Source of the DNA: Erwinia sp. SLM-02
GTDB lineage: Bacteria; Pseudomonadota; Gammaproteobacteria; Enterobacterales; Enterobacteriaceae
Length of the DNA: 64,000 nt
Direction of reading: 5' to 3'
Assembly: GCF_037450285.1 (NCBI RefSeq)
Contig: NZ_JAQISN010000003.1
Location: 124,001 to 188,000, forward strand
This document shows, in pieces, positions 1 to 8,700 of the stretch (the stretch's first letter is position 1; each line of letters opens with the position of its first letter). The translations under genes were made by a program, and so were the position numbers. Under the pieces are notes generated by a model, which had not been told where the DNA came from, did not search any database, and was given only the letters and a program-made list of their open reading frames with translations.

Positions 1-286
1 CTGCGATTTTGCGCTCAACCACCATCTGGGTGGCGATACCGGCATGGTCGGTCCCCGCCTGCCACAGGGTGTTTTTCCCCTGCATACGCTGGTAGCGGAT
101 CATGGTGTCCATAATGGTCTGCTGGAAGGCGTGACCCATATGCAAGCTACCGGTGACGTTCGGCGGCGGGATCATGATGCAGAAGCTTTCCTGGCTGGTG
201 TCGCCATTCGGTTTGAAGTAGCCCTGCTTTTCCCAGTGCTCGTAAAGCGGCTGCTCGATATCTTGCGGGTTATATGTCTTTTCCAT
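1..286 (-). CDS. valS: Valyl-tRNA synthetase, N-terminal 95 residues (cut by window edge)
   Basis: Class I aminoacyl-tRNA synthetase that charges tRNA-Val in the cytoplasm. Only the first 95 codons lie in the window. They start MEKTYNPQDIEQPLYEHWEK and include the class I HIGH signature as HMGH at residues 49-52, inside PPNVTGSLHMGHAFQ. The start ATG at 286 is six bases beyond the holC stop, and holC-valS adjacency is the usual enterobacterial order. The rest of the gene continues leftward outside the window. Confidence 0.97.
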   Translation of the reverse strand, partial: MEKTYNPQDIEQPLYEHWEKQGYFKPNGDTSQESFCIMIPPPNVTGSLHMGHAFQQTIMDTMIRYQRMQGKNTLWQAGTDHAGIATQMVVERKIA

Positions 287-292
287 GTTCTG

Positions 293-751
293 CTATGTCG
301 TTGGTGGCAAGGGCGGCGTTGCCGTATTCAAGTGGAATCCAACGCTGCGATACACTTTGTAGCGATCGCGCGCCAGCTGTTTCAAAGATTCTTCATAGGG
401 TACGAAGTCTATCACTTCATAGAAAGCGGTGGCAAAATCTGCAAACTGCGGCAGCAGGCTGATCAGCAGATCGCGCGGCGCATTGCCGCGACGCTGCGGC
501 CAGGCCAGCTCGACCGGCGCGCCGTATTTCGGGCCTTCACCGGCCAGATTATGCGGCACAAAGGCGCTGGCAGGTCGCTGCCACAGCGCTTCATCCAGCC
601 GGATGGCCTGCGCTTCGTCTTCACAGGCTATCAGCACGCGTTTGCCGTCACGCCAGCGGGCCTCCGCCAGATCGCAGACCAGCGCTTCCTGCGCGCTCAG
701 CCCGCCGACCGGCGTATCGGTTTCCAGCAGATAGAACGTTGCGTTTTTCAT
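293..751 (-). CDS. holC: DNA polymerase III chi subunit
   Basis: Accessory clamp-loader subunit of DNA polymerase III. Chi pairs with psi (HolD) and contacts single-strand binding protein at the replication fork. The 152-residue product starts MKNATFYLLETDTPVGGLSA and matches the usual length of about 147. An upstream in-frame ATG would add 30 residues unlike the family, so the internal ATG at 751 was chosen. It lies between pepA and valS in the same orientation, as in E. coli. The last residues (TATPPLPPTT) are proline-rich and probably variable. Confidence 0.95.
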   Translation of the reverse strand: MKNATFYLLETDTPVGGLSAQEALVCDLAEARWRDGKRVLIACEDEAQAIRLDEALWQRPASAFVPHNLAGEGPKYGAPVELAWPQRRGNAPRDLLISLLPQFADFATAFYEVIDFVPYEESLKQLARDRYKVYRSVGFHLNTATPPLPPTT

Positions 752-882
752 GCATCTGGCCTGGTTGGAGAAAAAACAGCAACGGCGGATCGGAGTCCGC
801 CATTGCAGGGTTATATTATCAGCAGCGGGCGAAGGGTGCATCCGCCCGGGCGGGAAGCGGTCTGGCCTCCCGCCCGATGCTG

Positions 883-2394
883 TTAATCGTCGCCGTTCAG
901 ACCGGCGCGGTTAAGCAGGAACTGAGAAAGCAGCGCAACGGGACGACCGGTTGCCCCTTTCGCTTTACCGGAGCGCCAGGCGGTACCGGCAACGTCAAGG
1001 TGCGCCCAGTTGTACTTACGGGCAAAGCGCGCCAGGAAGCAGGCGGCGGTAATCGCTCCGCCGGGACGGCCACCAATGTTTGCCATATCGGCAAAGTTGG
1101 AGTCCAGCTGCTCCTGATACTCGTCGGCCATCGGCAGACGCCACGCGCGGTCACCGGCCTGTTCAGACGCGCCGATCAGCTCGTGCGCCAGCGGGTTGTG
1201 GTTCGACAGCAGGCCGCTGATATGGTGGCCCAGCGCGATCACGCAGGCCCCGGTCAGCGTGGCCACGTCAATCACCACTTCCGGCTCAAAGCGCTCAACG
1301 TAGGTCAGCGCGTCGCACAGCACCAGGCGGCCTTCGGCATCGGTATTCAGCACTTCTACCGTCTGGCCGGACATGGTGGTCAGCACGTCGCCCGGACGAT
1401 AGGCGCGGCCACCGGGCATGTTTTCACAGCCCGCCAGCACGCCCACCACGTTCAGCGGCAGATTCAGTTCGGCGACCATGCGCATCACGCCGTACACCGA
1501 CGCCGCGCCGCACATATCGTACTTCATTTCGTCCATCGCTTCGCCCGGCTTCAGCGAGATGCCGCCGGTATCGAAGGTGACGCCTTTACCGACCAGCACA
1601 ATCGGGCGCGCTTCCGCATCCGGGTTGCCTTTGTACTCAATCACCGACATCAGGGATTCATTCTGCGAACCGGCACCGACGGCAAGATAGGCGTTCATCC
1701 CCAGCTCTTTCATCTGCTGTTCGCCGATGACGCGGGTGGTGATGTTTTTGCTGTAGGCGTCGGCCAGCTGACGCGCCTGTGAAGCCAGGTAGGCGGCATT
1801 ACAGATATTCGGTGGCATATTGCCGAGGTCTTTCGCTGCCTTCACGCCGGCGGCAACCGCCAGACCGTGCTGGATAGCGCGTTCACCGCTGGTCAGCTCG
1901 CGGCGGGTTGGCACATTGAACACCAGCTTGCGCAGCGGGCGGCGTGGCTCAACCTTGTTGCTTTTCAGCTGATCGAAGCTGTAAAGCGTCTCTTTCGAGG
2001 TTTCAACCGCCTGGCGTACTTTCCAGTAGGTGTTACGTCCTTTAACGTGCAGCTCGGTGAGGAAGCAAACGGCTTCCATCGAACCGGTGTCGTTCAGGGT
2101 ATTGATGGTTTTCTGAATGACCTGCTTGTACTGGCGCTCGTCCAGCTCTCGCTCTTTGCCGCAGCCAATCAGCAAAATACGCTCAGAGAGAATGTTTGGC
2201 ACATGGTGCAGCAGCAACGTCTGCCCCACTTTCCCTTCCAGTTCACCACGGCGCAACAGGGCGCTGATGTAGCCATCGCTGATTTTATCCAGCTGTTCAG
2301 CAATCGGTGACAGCCGGCGCGGTTCGAATACGCCCACCACAATACAGGCACTGCGCTGTTTTTCCGGGCTACCGCTTTTTACACTGAACTCCAT
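883..2394 (-). CDS. pepA: Leucyl aminopeptidase PepA (M17), also a DNA-binding XerCD accessory factor
   Basis: Hexameric two-metal aminopeptidase of family M17 that releases N-terminal residues from peptides. In E. coli it also binds DNA, acting in XerCD recombination at cer/psi and in carAB control. The 503-residue length equals the E. coli protein. The signature NTDAEGRL is visible near residue 350, along with the metal-binding segments VGKGVTFDTGGISLKPG and MKYDMCGAASV. It is followed by holC and valS on the same strand and is divergent from lptF. Confidence 0.97.
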   Translation of the reverse strand: MEFSVKSGSPEKQRSACIVVGVFEPRRLSPIAEQLDKISDGYISALLRRGELEGKVGQTLLLHHVPNILSERILLIGCGKERELDERQYKQVIQKTINTLNDTGSMEAVCFLTELHVKGRNTYWKVRQAVETSKETLYSFDQLKSNKVEPRRPLRKLVFNVPTRRELTSGERAIQHGLAVAAGVKAAKDLGNMPPNICNAAYLASQARQLADAYSKNITTRVIGEQQMKELGMNAYLAVGAGSQNESLMSVIEYKGNPDAEARPIVLVGKGVTFDTGGISLKPGEAMDEMKYDMCGAASVYGVMRMVAELNLPLNVVGVLAGCENMPGGRAYRPGDVLTTMSGQTVEVLNTDAEGRLVLCDALTYVERFEPEVVIDVATLTGACVIALGHHISGLLSNHNPLAHELIGASEQAGDRAWRLPMADEYQEQLDSNFADMANIGGRPGGAITAACFLARFARKYNWAHLDVAGTAWRSGKAKGATGRPVALLSQFLLNRAGLNGDD

Positions 2395-2662
2395 GCACTC
2401 TCCTGAATCTTAAAGACAACGGCGCTTGCTGCGGCTAGTATATGTCGCTTCCGTAACGAAAAGTGCCGTTGCGTAAACGTCGTTTAGTCACGAACGTCAG
2501 ATTGAGTTTCGGTGATAATTTTATGTTTTTTCATCACCAGAACGCGATTTATTGCCATACTATTTTAGCTATGACATGGCCATTGATGAGAAAAAATGGC
2601 GTATAAGCGATGAAACTAGCGATTTTCCTGCAAAAAGACAAGTTTTCACAGGCGTATTCAGC
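2395..2662. promoter_or_regulatory. Divergent pepA / lptF promoter region
   Basis: A 268-base spacer between the starts of pepA (leftward) and lptF (rightward) holds no gene. It must contain both promoters. An in-frame extension of lptF to 2552 is open, but it has no similarity to the known LptF N-terminus and is treated as untranslated leader. I did not find an unambiguous -35/-10 pair for either gene. Confidence 0.6.
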
Positions 2663-3763
2663 GTGATCATCATTAGATATCTGGTTCGGGAAATGCTTAA
2701 AAGCCAGCTGGCTATCCTGTTCATCCTGCTGCTGATCTTCTTTTGCCAGAAGTTAGTCAGGATTTTAGGAGCCGCGGTTGATGGCGAAATTCCAACAAAC
2801 TTAGTACTGACATTATTGGGCCTTGGCGTGCCGGAAATGGCACAACTTATCCTGCCACTGAGCCTGTTTTTAGCCATTTTGATGACGCTTGGTCGGTTAT
2901 ACACCGAGAGTGAAATCACCGTGATGCACGCCTGCGGTTTGGGCAAAAACGTGCTGGTTAAAGCGGCGATGGTGCTGATGCTGTTTACTGCGCTGCTGGC
3001 GGCGGTGAACGTCGGCTGGCTTGGCCCCTGGTCATCGCGCCATCAGAGCGAAGTGATGCAGAACGCCAAGGCTAACCCCGGCGCGGCAGCGCTGGCCGCG
3101 GGCCAGTTCCAGCAGTCCTCGGACGGCCAGTCGGTGCTGTTTATTGAAAACGTGAAGGGCAACCGCTTTGACAGCGTTTTCCTCGCGCAGCTGCGGCCGA
3201 AAGGCAACGCCCGCCCGTCCGTGGTGGTGGCCGACCACGGCCATATGAATCAGCGCGCCGACGGCTCCCAGGTAGTGACGCTGGATAACGGTACCCGCTT
3301 TGAGGGCACCGCGATGCTGCGTGATTTCCGCATCACCGATTTCAAAAACTATCAGGCCATCGTCGGGCATCAGACCGTCACGCTGGATCCGAACGATTCT
3401 GAACAGGCGTCGCTTTTAGCCCTCTGGCAGTCGGATAAAGCTGATTTCCGCAGCGAGCTGCACTGGCGTCTGACGTTGATCTTCTCGGTGCTGGTGATGG
3501 CGCTGATGGTGGTGCCGCTCAGCGTGGTCAACCCGCGTCAGGGGCGCGTGCTGTCGATGCTGCCTGCGATGCTGCTGTATCTGGTGTTCTTCCTGCTGCA
3601 AAGCTCCCTGCGCTCCAGCGGCGGCAAGGGCCGCATCGATCCGGCCGTCTGGATGTGGGCGGTTAACCTTGGCTATCTGGGGTTAGCGGTGCTGCTGAAT
3701 ATGTGGGATACGGTGCCGATGCGTCGTCTGCGCGCGCGGTTTAACAAAAGAGGCACAGTCTGA
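2663..3763 (+). CDS. lptF: LPS export ABC permease LptF
   Basis: Inner-membrane permease that, with LptG and the LptB ATPases, extracts lipopolysaccharide from the inner membrane and passes it to LptC/LptA. The 366-residue protein has the family layout: membrane segments near residues 10-110, a large periplasmic beta-jellyroll around 120-260, then three C-terminal membrane segments. The start is taken as the GTG at 2663, giving VIIIRYLVREMLKSQLAILF, because the known family begins there and the length then equals E. coli LptF. The stop overlaps the lptG start in TGATG. Confidence 0.95.
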   Translation: MIIIRYLVREMLKSQLAILFILLLIFFCQKLVRILGAAVDGEIPTNLVLTLLGLGVPEMAQLILPLSLFLAILMTLGRLYTESEITVMHACGLGKNVLVKAAMVLMLFTALLAAVNVGWLGPWSSRHQSEVMQNAKANPGAAALAAGQFQQSSDGQSVLFIENVKGNRFDSVFLAQLRPKGNARPSVVVADHGHMNQRADGSQVVTLDNGTRFEGTAMLRDFRITDFKNYQAIVGHQTVTLDPNDSEQASLLALWQSDKADFRSELHWRLTLIFSVLVMALMVVPLSVVNPRQGRVLSMLPAMLLYLVFFLLQSSLRSSGGKGRIDPAVWMWAVNLGYLGLAVLLNMWDTVPMRRLRARFNKRGTV

Positions 3764-4839
3764 TGTTTGGCGTTCTTGACCGCTATATCGGTAAAACGAT
3801 ATTCAACACCATCATGGCGACGCTGTTTATGCTGGTGTCGCTCTCCGGCATCATCAAATTTGTCGATCAGCTGCGCAAAACCGGGCAGGGCGAATACACC
3901 GCCGCCGGCGCCTGGCTGTATACCGTGCTGAGCGTGCCAAAAGATATCGAGATCTTCTTCCCGATGGCGGCGCTGCTCGGCGCGCTGCTGGGCCTTGGTA
4001 CGCTGGCACAGCGCAGCGAGCTGGTGGTGATGCAGGCCTCCGGCTTTACCCGCCTGCAGATTGCCGCTTCGGTGATGAAAACGGCGATCCCGCTGGTGCT
4101 GCTGACCATGGCGATCGGCGAGTTTGTCGCTCCGCAGGGTGAGCAGATGGCGCGTAACTACCGCGCTCAGCAGCTGGTGGGCGGCTCGCTGCTCTCCACG
4201 CAGGGCGGGCTGTGGGCGAAAGACGGCGATAACTTTATCTTTATCGAACGTATTCGCGATGACAACCAGCTGGCCGGGATCAGTATTTACAGCTTTAACC
4301 ACGATCGCCGCCTGCAGTCGGTGCGCTATGCGGCTTCGGCCAAATACAACGCCGAGAAAAAGGTGTGGGAACTGGCGCAGGTTGACCAGTCTGACCTGAC
4401 CGATCCTGAACAGGTGAAGGGCAGCCAGACGCTGGGCGGCGAGTGGAAAACCTCGCTGACGCCGGACAAGCTGGGCGTGGTGGCGCTGGATCCGGAGGCG
4501 CTGTCGATTCGCGGGCTGTATAATTACACCAAATATCTTGAGCAGAGCGGGCAGACGCCCGGCCGCTACCAGCTGAATATGTGGAGCAAAATCTTCCAGC
4601 CGCTGTCGGTGGCGGTGATGATGCTGATGGCGCTGTCGTTTATCTTTGGCCCGCTGCGCAGCGTGTCGATGGGCTTCCGCGTGGTGGTGGGGATCAGCTT
4701 CGGCTTCCTGTTCTACGTGCTGGACCAGATTTTTGGCCCGTTAAGCCTGGTTTACCATATTCCGCCGCTGCTGGGCGCGCTGCTGCCGAGTGCGGCGTTC
4801 TTCGCCCTCAGCGTGTTCCTGCTGCTGAAGCGGCGGTAG
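3763..4839 (+). CDS. lptG: LPS export ABC permease LptG
   Basis: Partner of LptF in the LptB2FG lipopolysaccharide extractor of the inner membrane. It has 358 residues, close to the usual 360. It starts MFGVLDRYIGKTIFNTIMAT, with membrane helices at both ends flanking a periplasmic domain. Its ATG overlaps the lptF stop by one base, so the two are translationally coupled. The hairpin terminator right after it ends the operon. Confidence 0.96.
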   Translation: MFGVLDRYIGKTIFNTIMATLFMLVSLSGIIKFVDQLRKTGQGEYTAAGAWLYTVLSVPKDIEIFFPMAALLGALLGLGTLAQRSELVVMQASGFTRLQIAASVMKTAIPLVLLTMAIGEFVAPQGEQMARNYRAQQLVGGSLLSTQGGLWAKDGDNFIFIERIRDDNQLAGISIYSFNHDRRLQSVRYAASAKYNAEKKVWELAQVDQSDLTDPEQVKGSQTLGGEWKTSLTPDKLGVVALDPEALSIRGLYNYTKYLEQSGQTPGRYQLNMWSKIFQPLSVAVMMLMALSFIFGPLRSVSMGFRVVVGISFGFLFYVLDQIFGPLSLVYHIPPLLGALLPSAAFFALSVFLLLKRR

Positions 4840-4866
4840 CGCTGGCGTAGATATTGCGTGATAAAG

Positions 4867-4897
4867 AAGGGCCGGTATATCCGGCCCTTTTCGTTTA
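4867..4897 (+). terminator. Rho-independent terminator of lptFG
   Basis: The arms AAGGGCCGG and CCGGCCCTT form a perfect nine-base stem around a TATAT loop, followed by a T-rich tail (TTCGTTT). It lies 27 bases past the lptG stop. Confidence 0.9.
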
Positions 4898-5005
4898 TTG
4901 ACTGCTCTAGTTCCAGCTTCCGGCCTCAGCTCCTGCCCCGGCTAACTCTGCCGCAACGGCTGATTATGGCGGCGAACGTCCGCGCTGGATCCAGTCTCAG
5001 CCCTG

Positions 5006-6019
5006 CTATTTCTGCCGAATCTGCTGATTAATCGCCGCAATCATCCGCTCCAGGTTGTGCATTGCCCGCACGCCGTCTTCAATGGTCGGCGCCTGGCTGC
5101 TTTCGCCCTTCATCCCGCGGAACACATCGCGCAGCAGCGCGTGGTAGCCCTTATGATCCTCATTCGCGGCGGCGGTAAAGTTCGGCGTCCAGCACAGGGT
5201 ATCGCTGGCGTTATCCAGCCGCGCCAGCTCATCCTCGGCCTTGAACGGCGGGTCGCGATGCCAGGCCACGTTAATTACATTATTCACCTCAATGCGCTGG
5301 TGGTTGCCCATCACGGTGATGCTTTCCATCGGCGTGCCGCGCGACTGCACGGTGCCCATTACCAGCGTACCGATCGCGCCGTTGGCAAAGGCCATATTCA
5401 GATGCGCCAGCAGGTGGCCGGGGCGATGCTCCAGCGCCCTGGCCTGCAGGTCGACGATTTCCGCACCGACCAGCCACGGCATCAGATCCATATAATGCAC
5501 GCAGTGATGCAGGTAGAAGCTGGTGTAGTCCACCGCCCCGCTGAAGTAGCCCGGCGCGGTCATATAGTTACCCTGGAAGCCGAGCACATCGCCGAAGTCG
5601 CCGCTGCGCAGCACGTTTCCGGCGATCTTGTTGCCGGTGGAGTAGCGTTTCATAAAGCCGACGTAAGCCGCCACGCCGGTGCTGCGCGAGGCGGCGGCAA
5701 TCGCCTGCGCCCCCTCGGTGCTGCCGCCCGGCGGCTTCTCAATAAACACCGGCAGCCCGCGCTTCAGCGCCGCAATGGCAAACTCCTCGTGCTGCTGCGG
5801 CCCCACCGCCATGCCGATGGCATCCAGCCCCGGGTGCGCCAGCAGCTGTTGAAAATCGCTGTACACCGCCGAGACGCCGTAGTGCCGGGCCACGTCCTGC
5901 GCGGCCTGCGGATTCAGGTCGCAGACCGCGCCGAGGGTCACGTTGTTGGGTGCCAGCTGCGGCAGCAGCATCTGCGTTGCGTGTCGGCCGCAGCCGACCC
6001 AGCCAATGGTTAAACTCAT
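5006..6019 (-). CDS. Gfo/Idh/MocA-family NAD(P)-dependent sugar oxidoreductase
   Basis: Predicted NAD(P)-dependent dehydrogenase acting on a sugar, polyol or their derivatives. The 337-residue protein has an N-terminal Rossmann strand-turn (IGWVGCGRHATQ) and the family EKPPGG motif at residues 94-99, where the lysine is catalytic in relatives. A C-terminal alpha/beta domain carries histidines in SFYLHHCVHYMDL. It is the last gene of the leftward sugar operon. Its ATG overlaps the stop of the epimerase gene in ATGA, so the two are probably co-translated and act in sequence on the imported sugar. The substrate cannot be read from sequence. Confidence 0.85.
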   Translation of the reverse strand: MSLTIGWVGCGRHATQMLLPQLAPNNVTLGAVCDLNPQAAQDVARHYGVSAVYSDFQQLLAHPGLDAIGMAVGPQQHEEFAIAALKRGLPVFIEKPPGGSTEGAQAIAAASRSTGVAAYVGFMKRYSTGNKIAGNVLRSGDFGDVLGFQGNYMTAPGYFSGAVDYTSFYLHHCVHYMDLMPWLVGAEIVDLQARALEHRPGHLLAHLNMAFANGAIGTLVMGTVQSRGTPMESITVMGNHQRIEVNNVINVAWHRDPPFKAEDELARLDNASDTLCWTPNFTAAANEDHKGYHALLRDVFRGMKGESSQAPTIEDGVRAMHNLERMIAAINQQIRQK

Positions 6020-6903
6020 CCGGCCACTCCTGCAAAGGTTAAAGAGGATTTTACCAGCGCCAGCCCGGCGCGTAATTTTTCTGATTCATCTTCATGCGGT
6101 GCGCGCCAGTGGGCGATCGGCAGACCCACCCGCCAGTCGTCGCGGCGGAACGGCTCCAGCGACACCGGGCCGCGATAGTCGACGTCGTGCAGGGCGCGCA
6201 TCACCTCGGCCCAGTTGACGTGGCCGGTGCCGGGGAAACCGCGATGGTTTTCATTGGCCTGGAAGTGAACGATGCGTGAACCGGCGGCGCGAATGGCGCC
6301 CGGCAGGCTGCTCTCTTCCATATTCATATGGAAGGTATCCAGCAGCAGCCCCAGCGCCGGATGGTCAACGGCATCCACCACCTCAATCCCCTGCGCCACG
6401 GAGCAGACGATATCGGTTTCAAAGCGGTTCAGCGGCTCCAGCGCCAGCGCCACGCCGCCGTCGGCGGCCTGCGGGGAAACCTGACGCAGGGCGCTGACGG
6501 TGGCCTCAAGACGGCGGGCAATCTGCGCATCGTCCGCCGGCGTGGGCGCGCGCCCGGCAAACACCAGCGGTTCACCGTACAGCGGGCCGCCAACGATAGT
6601 GGCTCCCAGCTGCGCGGCGCTGTCGATGCAGTAGCGCAGGTAGTCGATACCGCCCTGGCGCGCGGCGGGGTTTTCACTGGCGATGCTGCGCTGCATATTG
6701 ACCCTGGCCGCCAGTACCACGCCCAGCCCGCTGTCGGCCAGCGCCTGGCGCACTTCGTGCAGATTGAGCTGGTCTTCCGGTTCGGGAACCAGCAGCTCAA
6801 TAAAATCGAAGCCCAGCTCGCGGATATGGCTGAACAGCGACAGATCCTTGCTTAAAAACGGACGAACAAACTGCATTGAAATAATGCCAACCGGGTTATT
6901 CAT
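6016..6903 (-). CDS. TIM-barrel sugar epimerase/isomerase (tagatose-3-epimerase-like)
   Basis: Predicted metal-dependent ketose 3-epimerase or related isomerase of the AP-endonuclease-2 (xylose-isomerase-like) TIM-barrel superfamily, 295 residues. Candidate metal ligands are E156 in ALEPLNRFETD, D189 in LLLDTFHMN, H213 in HFQANENHRG and E250 in VSLEPF. The EPLNRFET motif is typical of D-tagatose/D-psicose 3-epimerases. An open frame continues upstream, but the ATG at 6903 is preceded by GGAGG and gives the normal family start. It is coupled to the oxidoreductase by a four-base overlap. The actual substrate is unknown. Confidence 0.8.
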   Translation of the reverse strand: MNNPVGIISMQFVRPFLSKDLSLFSHIRELGFDFIELLVPEPEDQLNLHEVRQALADSGLGVVLAARVNMQRSIASENPAARQGGIDYLRYCIDSAAQLGATIVGGPLYGEPLVFAGRAPTPADDAQIARRLEATVSALRQVSPQAADGGVALALEPLNRFETDIVCSVAQGIEVVDAVDHPALGLLLDTFHMNMEESSLPGAIRAAGSRIVHFQANENHRGFPGTGHVNWAEVMRALHDVDYRGPVSLEPFRRDDWRVGLPIAHWRAPHEDESEKLRAGLALVKSSLTFAGVAG

Positions 6904-6920
6904 TACATCCTCCTGCACCG

Positions 6921-7751
6921 TCAGCCTTTGACGGCGCCTTGTGTCATGCCACTGATTAAACGTTTTTGTACGATAAGGAACAGGACGGTCGCGGGCAGGG
7001 CGCCGATAATGCCGCCCGCGCTGAGCAGTCCCCATTCGATCTGGTATTCGCCGATCAGCTTCTGAATGGCGACGGTAATGGTTTTGACGTTGCGCCCGCC
7101 GAGGGTCAGGGCGTAGAGATACTCGTTCCAGGCGGTGATAAAGATGTAGATGCCGGTGGCGATCACGCCCGGCGTGCAGAGCGGCAGCACCACTTTCCAC
7201 ATCGCCTGCAGGCGGCTGCAGCCGTCGGTCATCGCCGCTTCATCCACCGATTTGGGAATGCCGTTGATGTAGCTGGTCATCATCCAGATAGAGAACGGAA
7301 TGGCGACGGTGGAGTTGGCGATAATCAGCCCCAGATGCGAGTCCAGCAGGCCGAGCTGCTTCATCAGCACGAACAGCGGCAGGATCAGCAGCACCACCGG
7401 GAACATATTGATCACCAGGAACTGCATCAGCAGCACCCGCTTGCCGCGAAAGTTAAAGCGCGAGAAGGCATACGCCGCCGGGATACTCAGCAGCAGGCCG
7501 AGCACCACGGTGCCGCCCGCCACGATGGCGCTGTGCATCATGTTTTCCAGAAAACCAACGCGGGCAAACAGGTTGGTGAAGTTTTCGAACGTCGGATGGC
7601 TGATGCCCGGCCCGGTGGTGAACAGCCGCTCTTTCGGCGTGATGGCGGTGAAAAACATCCAGATGTAGGGGCCAAGCGTGAACGCGAGGATCGCCAGCAT
7701 CGGCAGATGTATCGTCAGCAGGCGCTTCGGCAGGGATTTGTTAATCACCAT
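6921..7751 (-). CDS. Sugar ABC transporter permease, MalG type (CUT1)
   Basis: Inner-membrane subunit of a carbohydrate importer, 276 residues with about six membrane helices. The EAA loop reads SVDEAAMTDGCSRLQAMWKV around residues 168-187 and contacts the ATPase. The C-terminus (RLISGMTQGAVKG) is the classic MalG-type end. Its start overlaps the stop of the MalF-type gene by one base (TAATG), so the two permeases are probably made in equal amounts. The ATPase partner is most likely the divergent gene at 11838. Confidence 0.9.
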   Translation of the reverse strand: MVINKSLPKRLLTIHLPMLAILAFTLGPYIWMFFTAITPKERLFTTGPGISHPTFENFTNLFARVGFLENMMHSAIVAGGTVVLGLLLSIPAAYAFSRFNFRGKRVLLMQFLVINMFPVVLLILPLFVLMKQLGLLDSHLGLIIANSTVAIPFSIWMMTSYINGIPKSVDEAAMTDGCSRLQAMWKVVLPLCTPGVIATGIYIFITAWNEYLYALTLGGRNVKTITVAIQKLIGEYQIEWGLLSAGGIIGALPATVLFLIVQKRLISGMTQGAVKG

Positions 7752-8668
7752 TATGCAACCCTCCGCATGGTGCGGCGCAGGTAGATCACCACCAGAACCA
7801 GCAGCATCAGGGTGAAGCTCACCGCCAGCGCGGAGCCGTAGCCGAAGTCCAGGTTGGTGCGCGCTTTGATAAACGAGTAGAGCGGCAGGGTATAGGTGGC
7901 ATAGCCGGGGCCGCCGCCGGTCATCACGAAGATCACATCGATCGAGTTGGCGACCCAGATAATGCGCAGCAGCACGGCGGTCAGCAGCACGCCGGAGATC
8001 CCCGGCAGCGTAATGTGCCAGAACTGCTTCCAGCGCCCGGCCCCGTCCAGGGAGGCGGCTTCATAATAGCTTTGCGGGATCGACTGCAGCGCGGCGAGGA
8101 TCATCACCGTAAAGAACGGGAAGCCCTGCCAGGTCAGCGTCAGGATCACCGCATACAGCGCGGTATCCGGGTTTGACAGCCAGCCGATCGAGGTGGTGAT
8201 CAGCTTCATGCGCAGCAGGAAGTCGTTCAGCACGCCGTAGTTCGGATCGTAGATCCACGCCCACATCAGCGCGATCACCACGCTGGGCAGCGCCCACGGA
8301 ATGATGATCAGCGCGCGGGCCAGCGGCCGCCAGAAAAACTGCTGGTTAAGCAGCAGCGCGGTGACCAGCCCCAGCAGCAGCTGGGCGGGAATGGTCACGC
8401 CGATCCAGATCGCCGTGTGTTTCAGCGAGGTCCAGAACACCTCGTCGGCAAACATCTTATACCAGTTATTCAGCCCGCTGAAGGTAAAGGCTTTCGGCTT
8501 CCACAGCACGTAGTCATGAAAGCTCATCCACGTGGCCTGCACCATCGGCAGGAAGACAATCGCCAGCGTCACCAGCACCGCCGGAGAGAGCAGCGCATAG
8601 GGCAGCACGCGCCTGGCCAGCCCGGTACGACGCAGCCGGGGCGGGGCGAGAGAATTTTCCATCACCAT
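7751..8668 (-). CDS. Sugar ABC transporter permease, MalF type (CUT1)
   Basis: Second permease of the carbohydrate importer, about 305 residues with six predicted membrane helices. The EAA loop reads SYYEAASLDGAGRWKQFWHI, and the family MTGGGPGYATYTLPLY segment follows. The frame is open from a GTG at 8674. The ATG at 8668 is preferred because GAGG lies seven bases upstream of it, and an ATG at 8662 is a weaker alternative. It lies between the binding-protein gene and the MalG-type permease. Confidence 0.9.
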   Translation of the reverse strand: MVMENSLAPPRLRRTGLARRVLPYALLSPAVLVTLAIVFLPMVQATWMSFHDYVLWKPKAFTFSGLNNWYKMFADEVFWTSLKHTAIWIGVTIPAQLLLGLVTALLLNQQFFWRPLARALIIIPWALPSVVIALMWAWIYDPNYGVLNDFLLRMKLITTSIGWLSNPDTALYAVILTLTWQGFPFFTVMILAALQSIPQSYYEAASLDGAGRWKQFWHITLPGISGVLLTAVLLRIIWVANSIDVIFVMTGGGPGYATYTLPLYSFIKARTNLDFGYGSALAVSFTLMLLVLVVIYLRRTMRRVA

Positions 8669-8700
8669 AATCACACCTCAAAGTGGCGGTTCGGCCGGCG

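Noticed and set aside
44..886. Long plus-strand ORF over valS and holC
   Set aside because: It is the antisense shadow of valS and holC, which are certain by homology, and its protein has no recognisable domain.
739..2310. Several long plus-strand ORFs over pepA
   Set aside because: They are antisense shadows caused by high GC and codon bias of pepA, with His/Gln/Arg-rich translations.
5057..6013. 318-codon plus-strand ORF opposite the Gfo/Idh gene
   Set aside because: Antisense shadow. The minus-strand frame has clear Rossmann and EKPPG motifs.
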